Origin: an uncultured Blautia sp.
GTDB lineage: Bacteria; Bacillota; Clostridia; Lachnospirales; Lachnospiraceae
DNA: 36,450 bases
Direction: 5' to 3'
NCBI GenBank assembly: GCA_945864225.1
Contig: CAMBAL010000022.1
Span: 1 to 36,450 of the forward strand
The position numbers were made by a program, and so were the translations under genes. Below are positions 6,878-15,161 of the stretch, piece after piece. Within the stretch, counting starts at the first letter, position 1. The number at the start of each line of letters is the position of its first letter. The notes below the pieces were generated by a model, which was not told the DNA's origin, made no database searches, and saw nothing but the letters and a program-made list of their open reading frames with translations.

Positions 6878-6882
6878 AATTT

Positions 6883-7260
6883 TTAAATACGCTCCAGTGC
6901 ATACTGCAGAGAATCCTGAAGGTGCAGTTTCATCAGATCACCGGCTTTGGAATAATCCCCACTGCGATATGCGTGGTAAATTTCTGTATGCATCTGATTG
7001 ATTTTTTTCTGAGGAGCCGTTTCTGTTTCATATAAATTGGAAAAAATAGTGAACTGGCTGCGGAGTTTTTCGGCAGCATGAGTCAGCCTGCTGTTATTGT
7101 AGTAATCATAAAACAGCAGGTGGAACCGGTCGGAATACTCGATCCATTGAGGAACATCCTCGGGAGAGAGTGTCATTGCTTCACGGATGGGAGTAGAACT
7201 GGGATGCAATCGCTGTGCCAGTGTGATATTCTTCTTCCGTCCGGGGAGAAAGGGAAGCAT
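6883..7260 (-). pseudogene. GntR/FadR-family regulator remnant (internal deletion)
   Basis: The reading frame from an internal ATG at 7260 encodes 125 residues. Residues ~13-28 (LAQRLHPSSTPIREAM) match the recognition-helix region of a GntR winged helix (A-x-RL-x-S-x-TP-REA). The sequence then jumps straight to EYSDRFHLLFYDYYNNSRL...HLQDSLQ, which matches only the second half of an FCD (FadR C-terminal) ligand domain. The wing and about half of the FCD are missing, as is the N-terminal part of the DNA-binding domain. No ribosome-binding site or promoter is evident, and the 5' end runs into the terminator at 7301-7338. This is best read as a decayed regulator. Confidence 0.72.
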
Positions 7261-7300
7261 CCGATTGTGATGTATCCGGGAGAATGAAAATAAAAACGTT

Positions 7301-7338
7301 AAAAACGGGTGTCCGTATTGTGCGGACACCCGTTTTTT
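7301..7338 (-). terminator. intrinsic terminator of carB (bidirectional hairpin)
   Basis: A perfect stem, ACGGGTGTCCG (7305-7315) with CGGACACCCGT (7323-7333), closes a 7-base loop. It is flanked by A5 on the left and T6 on the right, so it can terminate in both directions. It lies 88 bp past the carB stop. Confidence 0.9.
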
Positions 7339-7425
7339 GACGTATATGATTGCGCAGGAGCGTTTTTCATTTTCCTGTGATATGAAAATACATTTTCGGC
7401 AGAATTTTTCCTGCTGTATCCAATC

Positions 7426-10400
7426 TTACAGATCAGTAATTTCGCTGTGAAGCTGCTGCAGGGATTTTACCTCGCCGCTTTTGTGTGTTTTGACATAACC
7501 GATGCCTTCTGCGGTTGCTTTTGCAGCTGCAATGGTGGTCATGTATGGAACCTTGGCTTTGATTGCGGCTTTGCGCAGGTAGCTGTCATCGTGGACACTG
7601 TCTTTGCCGACAGGAGAGTTGACAATCAGGTCGATTTCTCCATTGGTGATCATGTCCAGGATATTCGGGCGGCCTTCGTAAAGCTTTTTCACTTTGTCCG
7701 CCGGAATTCCAGCGGAAGTAATCAGGTCATAAGTCGTTCCGGTTGCTGCAATGCGGAAACCGTCTTCATGGAATTTCTGCGCAACTTCTACGACTTCTTC
7801 TTTATCTTTGCGGTTTACGGAAATCAGTACCGTTCCTTCTAATGGAAGCTTCAGCTGGGTTGCTTCCTGTGCTTTGTAGAATGCTTCGCCGTAGGAAGCG
7901 GAGAGACCTAAAACTTCACCGGTGGAACGCATTTCCGGTCCGAGGATCGGGTCTACTTCCTGGAACATATTGAACGGGAAGACTGCTTCTTTGACACCGT
8001 AGTAAGGAATCTTCTGTTCTTTCAGAGCGGGTACCGGGGATGGACGTCCGGTGAGCTCGGAGGTGATGATATCAGTGGCAACTGGTACCATGCGGATGTT
8101 GCAGACCTTGGATACCAGCGGTACCGTACGGGAAGCTCTCGGGTTGGCTTCCAGAACGTAAACCTTGCCGTTTTCGATGGCATACTGCATATTCATCAGG
8201 CCTTTGACATGCATTTCTTCGGCAATTCTGCGTGTGTATTCCTTGATCGTCTGTACATTTTCCGGAGAGATATGGACAGACGGAAGGATGCAGGCGGAGT
8301 CACCGGAATGCACACCGGCAAGCTCAATGTGCTCCATAACAGCCGGAACAAAAGCGTCTGTGCCGTCGCTGATGGCATCTGCTTCGCATTCCATGGCATG
8401 ATTCAGGAAACGGTCGATCAGAATCGGACGGTCCGGGGTAACGCCTACAGCGGCTTTCATATAGCCGGCCATGCTCTCGTCATCATATACGACTTCCATA
8501 CCGCGTCCGCCAAGTACGTAGGAAGGACGTACCATAACAGGATAGCCGATTTCTTTGGCAATGTTCAGAGCTTCTTCCACTGTGGTTGCCATTCCGGATT
8601 CCGGCATCGGGATCTCCAGTTTGTCCATCATTGCACGGAAAAGATCGCGGTCTTCTGCAAGGTCAATGACAGAAGGAGAAGTGCCCAGGATTTTGACACC
8701 GTTTTTCTCCAGGTCTGCGGCAAGGTTCAGAGGTGTCTGTCCGCCGAACTGTGCGATCACGCCAAGAGGTTTTTCTTTGCGGTAAATACTCAGAACATCT
8801 TCCAGAGTCAGAGGCTCGAAATACAGTTTGTCTGAGGTGTCGTAATCAGTGGATACGGTTTCCGGATTACAGTTGACGATGATTGTTTCAAAGCCAAGCT
8901 TCTTCAGTGCCAGGGAAGCATGTACGCAGCAGTAGTCAAACTCGATACCCTGACCGATACGGTTCGGGCCGCCGCCGAGAATCATGATCTTCGGTTTTTC
9001 CTGGGAAACCGGATTTTTGTCCGGTGCATTGTAGGTGGAATAGTAGTAGGCACTGTTTTCGGTGCCGCTTACATGAACACCTTCCCACGCTTCTTCCACA
9101 CCAAGGGAAAGTCTGCGGTCACGGACAGTTTCTTCAGGAATTTCAAGAATCTGGCTTAAATATTTGTCAGAGAAACCGTCTTTTTTGGCCTGGATCAGAA
9201 GGTCATCAGACGGCAGGGAACCTTTGGATTTCAGAAGGGTTTCTTCCTCTTCCACCAGTTCTCTCATCTGTTCGATAAAATAGGTTTTGATTTTGGTAAG
9301 TTCAAAAATCTCTTCTGTGGAAGCACCTTTGCGGAGTGCCTCATACATGATGAAATGACGGTCGCTGGACGGAGTTCCCAGAAGTCTTAAAAGTTCATCT
9401 TTGGACATGGAGTCGTAACTCCGGGCGTGTCCGAGACCGTAGCGGCCTGTCTCCAGACTGCGGATGGCTTTCTGGAAGGCTTCCTTGTAGGTCTTGCCGA
9501 TGCTCATGACTTCGCCTACTGCACGCATCTGAGTGCCGAGTTTGTCTTCTACACCTTTGAATTTTTCAAAAGCCCAGCGTGCAAATTTAATTACTACATA
9601 ATCCCCGTCCGGCACATATTTATCCAGTGTACCGTACTTGCCGCAGGGGATATCTTTCAGGGTAAGTCCTGTGGCGAGCATTGCGGATACAAGAGCGATG
9701 GGGAAGCCTGTCGCCTTGGATGCAAGTGCGGAAGAACGGGATGTTCTCGGGTTAATTTCAATGACGATGATACGGTCGGAAACCGGATCGTGGGCAAACT
9801 GTACATTGGTACCGCCGATGACTTCTACGGATTCTACGATTTTGTATGCCTGTTCCTGAAGGCGTTTCTGGCATTCTTTTGAGATGGTCAGCATTGGTGC
9901 GGAACAGAAAGAGTCACCTGTGTGAATGCCTAAAGGATCAATGTTTTCGATGAAGCAGACGGTGATCATGTTGTTGTCTTTATCACGGACAACTTCCAGC
10001 TCCAGCTCTTCCCAGCCGAGAATGGATTCTTCCACCAGAACCTGGCCCACAAGACTGGCCTGAAGTCCTCTGGCACATACGGTTTTCAGTTCTTCTTTGT
10101 TGTAGACGAGACCGCCGCCTGCGCCTCCCATGGTGTAGGCAGGACGGAGAACTACCGGGTAGCCCAGTTCGTCCGCGATGGCAAGGGCTTCGTCAACGCT
10201 GTAGGCAACTTCACTTCTTGCCATTTCGATGCCGAGTTTGTTCATTGCCTTTTTGAATTCGATGCGGTCTTCGCCGCGTTCAATGGCATCTGCCTGTACG
10301 CCGATGATTTTGACGTTGTATTTGTCAAGAATTCCGGCTTTATTTAATTCTGCGCACAGGTTCAGGCCGGACTGGCCTCCCAGGTTGGGAAGGAGCGCAT

Positions 10401-10650
10401 CCGGGCGTTCTTTCTTAATGATTTCTTCGAGACGTTCTACGTTCAGTGGTTCGATGTAGGTGACGTCTGCTGTCTCCGGGTCGGTCATGATGGTAGCCGG
10501 GTTGGAATTAACCAGGACGATCTCGTATCCGAGTTTGCGAAGTGCTTTGCAGGCCTGGGTACCGGAATAGTCAAATTCGCAGGCCTGTCCGATGACAATC
10601 GGACCGGAGCCGATAATAAGTACTTTATGAATATCTGTTCTTTGTGGCAT
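7426..10650 (-). CDS. carB: carbamoyl-phosphate synthase large subunit
   Basis: This 1074-residue protein is the full-length large subunit (E. coli: 1073). It makes carbamoyl phosphate from bicarbonate, ATP and ammonia released by the CarA subunit, feeding arginine and pyrimidine synthesis. The first ATP-grasp half starts VLIIGSGPIVIGQACEFDYSG and carries PAYTMGGAGGG. An oligomerisation segment covers roughly residues 400-550. The second half starts IMILGGGPNRIGQGIEFDYC and carries RPSYVLGGRGMEVV. The last ~135 residues form the MGS-like allosteric domain. The start at 10650 has TCCTCC (minus-strand GGAGGA, 10658-10663) 7 bases upstream. No carA lies next to it, which is unusual. A terminator follows at 7301-7338. 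Confidence 0.98.
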   Translation of the reverse strand: MPQRTDIHKVLIIGSGPIVIGQACEFDYSGTQACKALRKLGYEIVLVNSNPATIMTDPETADVTYIEPLNVERLEEIIKKERPDALLPNLGGQSGLNLCAELNKAGILDKYNVKIIGVQADAIERGEDRIEFKKAMNKLGIEMARSEVAYSVDEALAIADELGYPVVLRPAYTMGGAGGGLVYNKEELKTVCARGLQASLVGQVLVEESILGWEELELEVVRDKDNNMITVCFIENIDPLGIHTGDSFCSAPMLTISKECQKRLQEQAYKIVESVEVIGGTNVQFAHDPVSDRIIVIEINPRTSRSSALASKATGFPIALVSAMLATGLTLKDIPCGKYGTLDKYVPDGDYVVIKFARWAFEKFKGVEDKLGTQMRAVGEVMSIGKTYKEAFQKAIRSLETGRYGLGHARSYDSMSKDELLRLLGTPSSDRHFIMYEALRKGASTEEIFELTKIKTYFIEQMRELVEEEETLLKSKGSLPSDDLLIQAKKDGFSDKYLSQILEIPEETVRDRRLSLGVEEAWEGVHVSGTENSAYYYSTYNAPDKNPVSQEKPKIMILGGGPNRIGQGIEFDYCCVHASLALKKLGFETIIVNCNPETVSTDYDTSDKLYFEPLTLEDVLSIYRKEKPLGVIAQFGGQTPLNLAADLEKNGVKILGTSPSVIDLAEDRDLFRAMMDKLEIPMPESGMATTVEEALNIAKEIGYPVMVRPSYVLGGRGMEVVYDDESMAGYMKAAVGVTPDRPILIDRFLNHAMECEADAISDGTDAFVPAVMEHIELAGVHSGDSACILPSVHISPENVQTIKEYTRRIAEEMHVKGLMNMQYAIENGKVYVLEANPRASRTVPLVSKVCNIRMVPVATDIITSELTGRPSPVPALKEQKIPYYGVKEAVFPFNMFQEVDPILGPEMRSTGEVLGLSASYGEAFYKAQEATQLKLPLEGTVLISVNRKDKEEVVEVAQKFHEDGFRIAATGTTYDLITSAGIPADKVKKLYEGRPNILDMITNGEIDLIVNSPVGKDSVHDDSYLRKAAIKAKVPYMTTIAAAKATAEGIGYVKTHKSGEVKSLQQLHSEITDL

Positions 10651-10672
10651 GTCGATTTCCTCCTCTTGGCTT

Positions 10673-10702
10673 ATTATATATGTAGCAGGGGGGGAAGGGC
10701 AA
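10673..10702 (-). promoter_or_regulatory. predicted carB promoter
   Basis: On the minus strand, -35 TTGCCC (10702-10697), an 18-base spacer and a perfect -10 TATAAT (10678-10673). The predicted leader before the carB ribosome-binding site is only a few bases long, leaving no room for a PyrR-type attenuator. Confidence 0.6.
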
Positions 10703-10941
10703 GAAAAATCTGTGCGGAATGAGGAATATAAATTTTTTATTGTTACTGTTTACTCCGTTCTCAGCAACAGACAAAGTGCGGAGAAATCCGTGTATCAGGA
10801 TTTAAGCTGGTATATTCTGTGGAGATGGATTATAATCACTATTATAGGTATAGTAAAAAGTTCTGGATGAAACTTTGCTCTATGATAAAAGTCATGGGGA
10901 ATTCGGTGGTTTGATGTGATCTTTGAAGATTGGAGAATGAT

Positions 10942-11871
10942 ATGAAAACGGAAGATATAGTATTTGGAGAAAGCAATGTACATCTGTATGGGAAAATATG
11001 GATGCCTGAAGGAAATCCCTGTGCGGTACTGCAGATTTCCCATGGTATGACAGAACATATCGGACGATATGAAAAAATGGCAGAGACACTGGCAAATCGC
11101 GGCATTGTGGTTGCCGGATATGATCTGCGGGGGCATGGACACAGCGGCAGTGATCCGGAATGTGCATCTTTTGGAGAAGGCGGATGGGAGGCCAGCGTTC
11201 GGGATATGCATCTTTTTTATCAGGAACTGAGGAATCGTTTTCCGGATATCCCTCATTTTATGCTGGGATTTTCCCTGGGATCATTTTTGCTGCGAGATTA
11301 TCTGAGCTGCTGTAATGATGAGATAACGGGTGCGGTGATTATGGGAACCGGCCAGCAGCCCGGTATCGTACTTTCTGTACTGATGCAGATCGTAAAAAGG
11401 GAAATAAAGGCACATGGTTTCGACTGTTCCACGCCTTTGGTAGATAAAATGTCTTTTGAAAATTATAATCAGAAATTTGCTCCAAATACGACGCCGTTTG
11501 ACTGGCTGTGCGCAGATGAGGAGCAGCGCAGTGCATACGGGGAAGATCCTTTATGCCGGAAGCATATTTCCGCAGGCTTGTTCTATCAGCTGATGGATGC
11601 CATGAGACGGACCGGAAAGAAGAGTACATACAAAAACTGGAATAAGACAGTTCCGGTTTTGCTGTTATCCGGTCAGCAGGATCCGGTAGGAGATTTCGGA
11701 AAAGGAGTACAGCAGGTAAAAAAAAGCATGGATAAAGCGGGCTTAAGAGAAGCAGAGGTTCATTTTTTCCCCGATGCGCGTCACGACCTGCTTCATGAAG
11801 AAAAAAGCGGAGCTGCAAAGGCGGCAGTTGATGTTATGCTGAAGTGGATTTCGGGAAAAACCGCTTCATAA
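10942..11871 (+). CDS. alpha/beta hydrolase, lysophospholipase/monoacylglycerol-lipase-like
   Basis: This 309-residue serine hydrolase is of the Hydrolase_4 (PldB-like) group, which cleaves ester bonds of lysophospholipids or monoacylglycerols. I chose ATG 10942 (GGAGA at 10932-10936); the TTG 12 bases earlier overlaps that site. Seen motifs: HGMTEHIGRY oxyanion region, GYDLRGHGHSG, nucleophile elbow GFSLGS with S111, acid D247 in QQDPVG, and H281 in DARHDLLHE, a complete catalytic triad. There is no signal peptide, so it is cytoplasmic. No clear partner is nearby; spoIIID follows with its own promoter. The true substrate is unknown. Confidence 0.88.
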   Translation: MKTEDIVFGESNVHLYGKIWMPEGNPCAVLQISHGMTEHIGRYEKMAETLANRGIVVAGYDLRGHGHSGSDPECASFGEGGWEASVRDMHLFYQELRNRFPDIPHFMLGFSLGSFLLRDYLSCCNDEITGAVIMGTGQQPGIVLSVLMQIVKREIKAHGFDCSTPLVDKMSFENYNQKFAPNTTPFDWLCADEEQRSAYGEDPLCRKHISAGLFYQLMDAMRRTGKKSTYKNWNKTVPVLLLSGQQDPVGDFGKGVQQVKKSMDKAGLREAEVHFFPDARHDLLHEEKSGAAKAAVDVMLKWISGKTAS

Positions 11872-11920
11872 GCCGGGAATTTGAGAAGAAAATGTATAGA
11901 AGTGATAAAAAAGTTGCCGA

Positions 11921-11949
11921 TCATACTTTTCGATTCTTCCGCATACACT
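11921..11949 (+). promoter_or_regulatory. sigma-E-type sporulation promoter of spoIIID
   Basis: TCATACT (11921-11927), a 14-base spacer and CATACACT (11942-11949) match the mother-cell sigma-E consensus; the -10 CATACAnT is a full match. The predicted start near 11956 lies ~23 bases before the TTG start of spoIIID. The assignment rests on the Bacillus consensus and on spoIIID being a sigma-E gene there. Confidence 0.8.
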
Positions 11950-11978
11950 GTAAAAACAGCGTCTTCGGAGGCTTATCC

Positions 11979-12236
11979 TTGAAAGATTATATCGAAGAAC
12001 GTGCAGTGGAGCTTGCGAATTATATCATTGAAACTAAGGCGACAGTACGCCAGGCGGCAAAAAAATATGGAATCAGTAAGTCTACAGTACATAAAGATGT
12101 CACCGAACGTCTCATCCAGCTGAATCCGTCACTTGCCAGACAGGCGAGGGCAGTGCTGGATTTGAATAAACAGGAGCGTCATATCCGCGGCGGTCTTGCG
12201 ACCAGAGAAAGATATCTGCGTCTTGAACACAGATAG
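11979..12236 (+). CDS. spoIIID: sporulation transcriptional regulator SpoIIID
   Basis: This 85-residue DNA-binding protein controls mother-cell genes after engulfment begins in spore formers. The sequence aligns along its length with Bacillus SpoIIID: KDYIEERAVELANYIIETKATVR, helix-turn-helix GISKSTVHKDVTERL (residues ~31-45), INP-like QLNPSLA, and the basic tail HIRGGLATRERY. I chose TTG 11979 because GGAGG at 11967-11971 lies 7 bases upstream and the protein then starts exactly where the family does; earlier codons overlap the hydrolase gene. A sigma-E promoter lies upstream. Its presence marks the host as a spore-forming Firmicute. Confidence 0.97.
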   Translation: MKDYIEERAVELANYIIETKATVRQAAKKYGISKSTVHKDVTERLIQLNPSLARQARAVLDLNKQERHIRGGLATRERYLRLEHR

Positions 12237-12268
12237 AGATTTATCGAAAGAATTTATGTAATGTGATA

Positions 12269-12347
12269 TTGTGCAACGTAAAAATAAAATATATAATACA
12301 AAAGAAAATAAGCAGTAACAACGTACAGTAAAACAACGTACAATAAA
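12269..12347 (+). promoter_or_regulatory. possible promoter and 15-bp tandem repeat upstream of second MATE gene
   Basis: TATAAT at 12292-12297 has a weak -35 (TTGTGC, 12269-12274) at 17 bases. Just downstream are two tandem 15-bp units, ACAACGTACAGTAAA (12318-12332) and ACAACGTACAATAAA (12333-12347), with a related GCAACGTAAAAAT at 12273. The repeats lie in the predicted leader and could be operator sites. Confidence 0.45.
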
Positions 12348-12393
12348 GCAATTTTCAACCCCACTCTAATTAACAAAAGAAAAGAGTAAAATT

Positions 12394-13752
12394 ATGAATA
12401 TCAATCTGACAAAAGGCCCCGTTATGGGGTCTATGCTGTATTTTGCGGTTCCGATGATTCTGGGAAATCTGATGCAGCAGTGTTACAATATTGCGGATAC
12501 TTTAATCGTGGGAAAGTATCTCGGTGCGAATGCCCTGGCAGCGGTTGGGTCGTCATTTACGTTGATGACATTTCTGACTTCAATTCTGCTGGGGCTTTGT
12601 ATGGGAAGCGGAGCCGTATTTTCTATTCGATTCGGTCAGAGGGATGAACAGGGACTGCAGGATGGAATCTGCGGGTCATTTATCCTGATAGCCGTTCTGA
12701 CGGCTGTTCTCAATATTGCTGCATTCTGCAGCCTGAACCAGATCCGTTTTCTGTTGCAGGTGCCGGAGGAAGTATGGGGAATTATGAGGGAATATCTGTC
12801 GGTGATTTTTGGGGGAATCACGGCAACTTTTTTCTATAATTATTTTGCATCGTTTCTTCGGGCGATTGGAAATTCCATGGTTCCGCTGATTTTTCTGGCA
12901 GTTTCGGCAGTGCTGAATATTGCTCTGGACCTGTGGTTTGTACTGGGGATTCACAGGGGCGCGGCAGGTGCTGCGGAGGCTACTGTGATTTCACAGTATA
13001 TCTCAGGAATCGGGATTGCGGTATATGCAATTGTGAAATGTCCGCAGCTTCGTCCTGACAGAAGCCACTGGCATGTCCGGTTGAGCTGTATCCGGGAAAT
13101 TGCCGGTTTTTCTGTCCTTACCTGTATTCAGCAGTCGGTCATGAATCTTGGAATTCTAATGGTCCAGGGGCTGGTAAATAGTTTCGGACCGGTTGTCATG
13201 GCGGCTTTTGCGGCTGCTGTAAAAATTGATGCTTTTGCTTATATGCCTGTGCAGGATTTTGGGAATGCTTTTTCGACTTTTATTGCACAGAATTATGGCG
13301 CAGGAAATGAAAAGAGAATTCAGGCAGGGCTCAAAGGAGCGGTAATGGCTTCGGCAGCCTTCTGTATTGTGGTGTCCATGGCTGTGTGGGTGTTTGCCCG
13401 CCCGCTGATGATGCTGTTTGTAAATGCCGGAGAAACGGAAATTATTGCGGAAGGAGTACGTTATCTGCATATTGAAGGTGCTTTTTACTGCGGAATCGGA
13501 TGTTTATTTTTGTTATATGGATTATATCGGGCAGTCAGCAGACCCGGGATGTCCGTAGTTCTTACTGTGATTTCTCTGGGAACACGAGTTGTGTTGGCTT
13601 ATGTGCTCTCTGCAATTCCTTCCATTGGAGTTGTCGGAATCTGGTGGTCAGTGCCGATTGGCTGGATTCTCGCAGATGTGACAGGTTTTGTTTATTATTT
13701 CTTTCATAGAAAAGAATTGCTGAGAATTCGCGATGATACTATTGGAGCGTAA
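12394..13752 (+). CDS. MATE-family efflux transporter
   Basis: This 452-residue membrane protein is of the MATE family and not closely similar to the one at 4959. It starts MNINLTKGPVMGSMLYFAVPMILGNLMQQCYNIADTLIVGKYLG, a typical MATE helix 1-2 with 'LMQQ-YNIADT-IVG', and has the twofold pseudo-symmetric halves (second half near FSVLTCIQQSVMNLGILMVQG). About 12 hydrophobic helices are visible. The ribosome-binding site is poor (AAAAGAG), so the rate of translation may be low. The substrate is unknown. It is monocistronic: a long intergenic region with a new promoter follows. Confidence 0.92.
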   Translation: MNINLTKGPVMGSMLYFAVPMILGNLMQQCYNIADTLIVGKYLGANALAAVGSSFTLMTFLTSILLGLCMGSGAVFSIRFGQRDEQGLQDGICGSFILIAVLTAVLNIAAFCSLNQIRFLLQVPEEVWGIMREYLSVIFGGITATFFYNYFASFLRAIGNSMVPLIFLAVSAVLNIALDLWFVLGIHRGAAGAAEATVISQYISGIGIAVYAIVKCPQLRPDRSHWHVRLSCIREIAGFSVLTCIQQSVMNLGILMVQGLVNSFGPVVMAAFAAAVKIDAFAYMPVQDFGNAFSTFIAQNYGAGNEKRIQAGLKGAVMASAAFCIVVSMAVWVFARPLMMLFVNAGETEIIAEGVRYLHIEGAFYCGIGCLFLLYGLYRAVSRPGMSVVLTVISLGTRVVLAYVLSAIPSIGVVGIWWSVPIGWILADVTGFVYYFFHRKELLRIRDDTIGA

Positions 13753-13923
13753 TTTGCAATAAACAAAAAACAAAGAAAAGTTCTGCGATGTAAATAGCCA
13801 GGTAAAAGGCAGTTTTCCGTAAAATTACAAAATCATTGGTATAAAAGATAACTGGCGAATTGTCATAAATTGTGATGCACATCTATCGGAAAGCTAAACC
13901 ATCAAAAATAAAAATATTTCTCC
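13753..13923 (+). other. intergenic region with dispersed repeat copy
   Basis: No gene was seen in this AT-rich stretch. The segment 13871-13894 (TGTGATGCACATCTATCGGA then AAGC) is the second copy of the 24-bp repeat at 6854-6877 (21 of 24 identical). No T-rich terminator hairpin for the MATE gene was recognised. Confidence 0.55.
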
Positions 13924-13952
13924 TTGACGGAGCGTCATGGTTCTGCTAAAAT
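13924..13952 (+). promoter_or_regulatory. strong promoter of the Mn2+ riboswitch transcript
   Basis: TTGACG (13924-13929), a 17-base spacer and TAAAAT (13947-13952). The predicted start, about 13956-13960, lies at the 5' edge of the riboswitch. Confidence 0.85.
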
Positions 13953-13954
13953 CT

Positions 13955-14092
13955 TCTCGATATCAGGGAGTAGTTCGCATCTGCGGAAGATGTTATGTAT
14001 CACGTCATCACGCCTTTCGGGGCCGGGATACATACTGAAATAAGGACGAGACTTTTATCGCATTTTTGTGTGCGGTAAAAGTCTCGTTTTTT
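13955..14092 (+). promoter_or_regulatory. yybP-ykoY (Mn2+-sensing) riboswitch with transcription terminator
   Basis: The conserved loop GGGAGTAG (13966-13973) is followed by a small hairpin, then a stem TATGTATC/GATACATA (13994-14001 with 14027-14034) that encloses CGTCA (14003-14007) and a tip GCC-TTTC-GGGGC with CCGG. These match the yybP-ykoY consensus. TCTCG at 13955-13959 can pair with CGAGA at 14047-14051 to close the aptamer. CGAGA is also the left arm of the terminator. Mn2+ binding should therefore stabilise the aptamer, block the terminator and switch the exchanger gene on, as for characterised members. Confidence 0.88.
14046..14092 (+). terminator. riboswitch expression-platform terminator
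   Basis: Arms ACGAGACTTTTATCGC (14046-14061) and GCGGTAAAAGTCTCGT (14072-14087) pair over 16 bp with one G-U pair and run into T6. The left arm shares CGAGA with the aptamer closing stem. Confidence 0.92.
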
Positions 14093-14137
14093 GCATCTGA
14101 ACGGGAGATGTCAGAGAAAAGATTGGAGGAATCGTAT

Positions 14138-15070
14138 ATGGAAATTGTGTTGCAGTTATTGCTTCTGGCAGTGGGATTTCTGATGCTGGTAAAAGGAGCT
14201 GACTGGTTTGTGGACGGAGCTGCAGGCATTGCGGAGAAATTCGGCATTCCGCATCTTGTGGTCGGTCTTACGATTGTGGCAATGGGAACCAGCGCACCTG
14301 AGGCAGCGGTGAGTATTACGGCAGCATTGAAGGGAAATGCAGGTATTACAATCGGTAATATTGTAGGAAGCAATATCCTGAATGTTCTGGTGATTCTTGG
14401 CATTGCATCTGTGATCGTACCGATCAAAGTAGCGAAATCTACCGTAAAAATTGAAATTCCGTACATGCTGGTGATTACATTTCTGCTGCTTGCGCTGGGC
14501 TGTACCGGGAATGAAATCGTACGATGGGAAGGTGTTGTCCTCTGGGCGGCATTTATTCTTTATCTGTCGTATCTGTTCTGGATGGCAAAAAAAGATAAAG
14601 CAGATGTGGAAGAGGAAACGGTCGATCAGCCGATATGGAAACTGCTGCTTATGATTGTCGTGGGACTTGTTCTGATTATGCTGGGAAGCGATTTCGCTGT
14701 AGATGCAGCAACAGAACTTGCAAGAATTTTTGGCATGAGTGAGCGCTTTATCGGACTTACGATCGTTGCTCTCGGAACCTCTCTTCCGGAGCTGGTAACT
14801 TCCGTTGCAGCAGCATGCAAGGGAAAAGCCGATATTGCCATTGGAAATATCGTTGGAAGCAATGTGTTTAATATTTTGTTTGTGGTTGGTACCACAGCAC
14901 TGATCACCCCGGTCGTTTTTGAATCCAAATTTATAATAGATATGGTGATTTCCGCTGCGGCAGGAATTCTCCTGTGGCTGTGTGTAGTGAAGGATCATAA
15001 ATTGTCAAGAGCAGGCGGTATTGTCATGCTGGTTTCTTATGCGGCATATTTTGTGTATCTGATCAGCTAG
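14138..15070 (+). CDS. CaCA-family cation exchanger (YrbG/CaxA-like), predicted Mn2+/Ca2+ efflux
   Basis: This 310-residue membrane protein is of the Ca2+:cation antiporter superfamily. ATG 14138 is set by GGAGGA at 14125-14130; the open frame upstream of it only reads through the terminator. The two alpha-repeats are clear: GTSAPE (residues 50-55) with GNIVGSNILN, and GTSLPE (213-218) with GNIVGSNVFN. About ten hydrophobic helices are present, with a short polar cytoplasmic loop (KKDKADVEEETVDQP) between halves. Family members exchange Ca2+ for Na+ or H+. The Mn2+ riboswitch directly upstream suggests that this one exports Mn2+, which is inference from context. Confidence 0.92.
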   Translation: MEIVLQLLLLAVGFLMLVKGADWFVDGAAGIAEKFGIPHLVVGLTIVAMGTSAPEAAVSITAALKGNAGITIGNIVGSNILNVLVILGIASVIVPIKVAKSTVKIEIPYMLVITFLLLALGCTGNEIVRWEGVVLWAAFILYLSYLFWMAKKDKADVEEETVDQPIWKLLLMIVVGLVLIMLGSDFAVDAATELARIFGMSERFIGLTIVALGTSLPELVTSVAAACKGKADIAIGNIVGSNVFNILFVVGTTALITPVVFESKFIIDMVISAAAGILLWLCVVKDHKLSRAGGIVMLVSYAAYFVYLIS

Positions 15071-15118
15071 TAAATACCACCCTGGATGATACGAATACAT
15101 CGAAAAATAAATGCCTGA

Positions 15119-15135
15119 AGCATGTTTGAAAATTC
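15119..15135 (+). repeat. dispersed 17-bp repeat copy
   Basis: AGCATGTTTGAAAATTC matches 2554-2570 (AGCGTGTTTGAAAATTC) at 16 of 17 positions. It lies in the gap before the small unknown gene, just upstream of its ribosome-binding site. Confidence 0.45.
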
Positions 15136-15161
15136 CACGGAACAGGATAAGGAGGAACGGA

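Noticed and set aside
14066-14137. TTG 14066 as start of the exchanger
   Set aside because: It lies in the riboswitch terminator loop; ATG 14138 has GGAGGA at the right distance.
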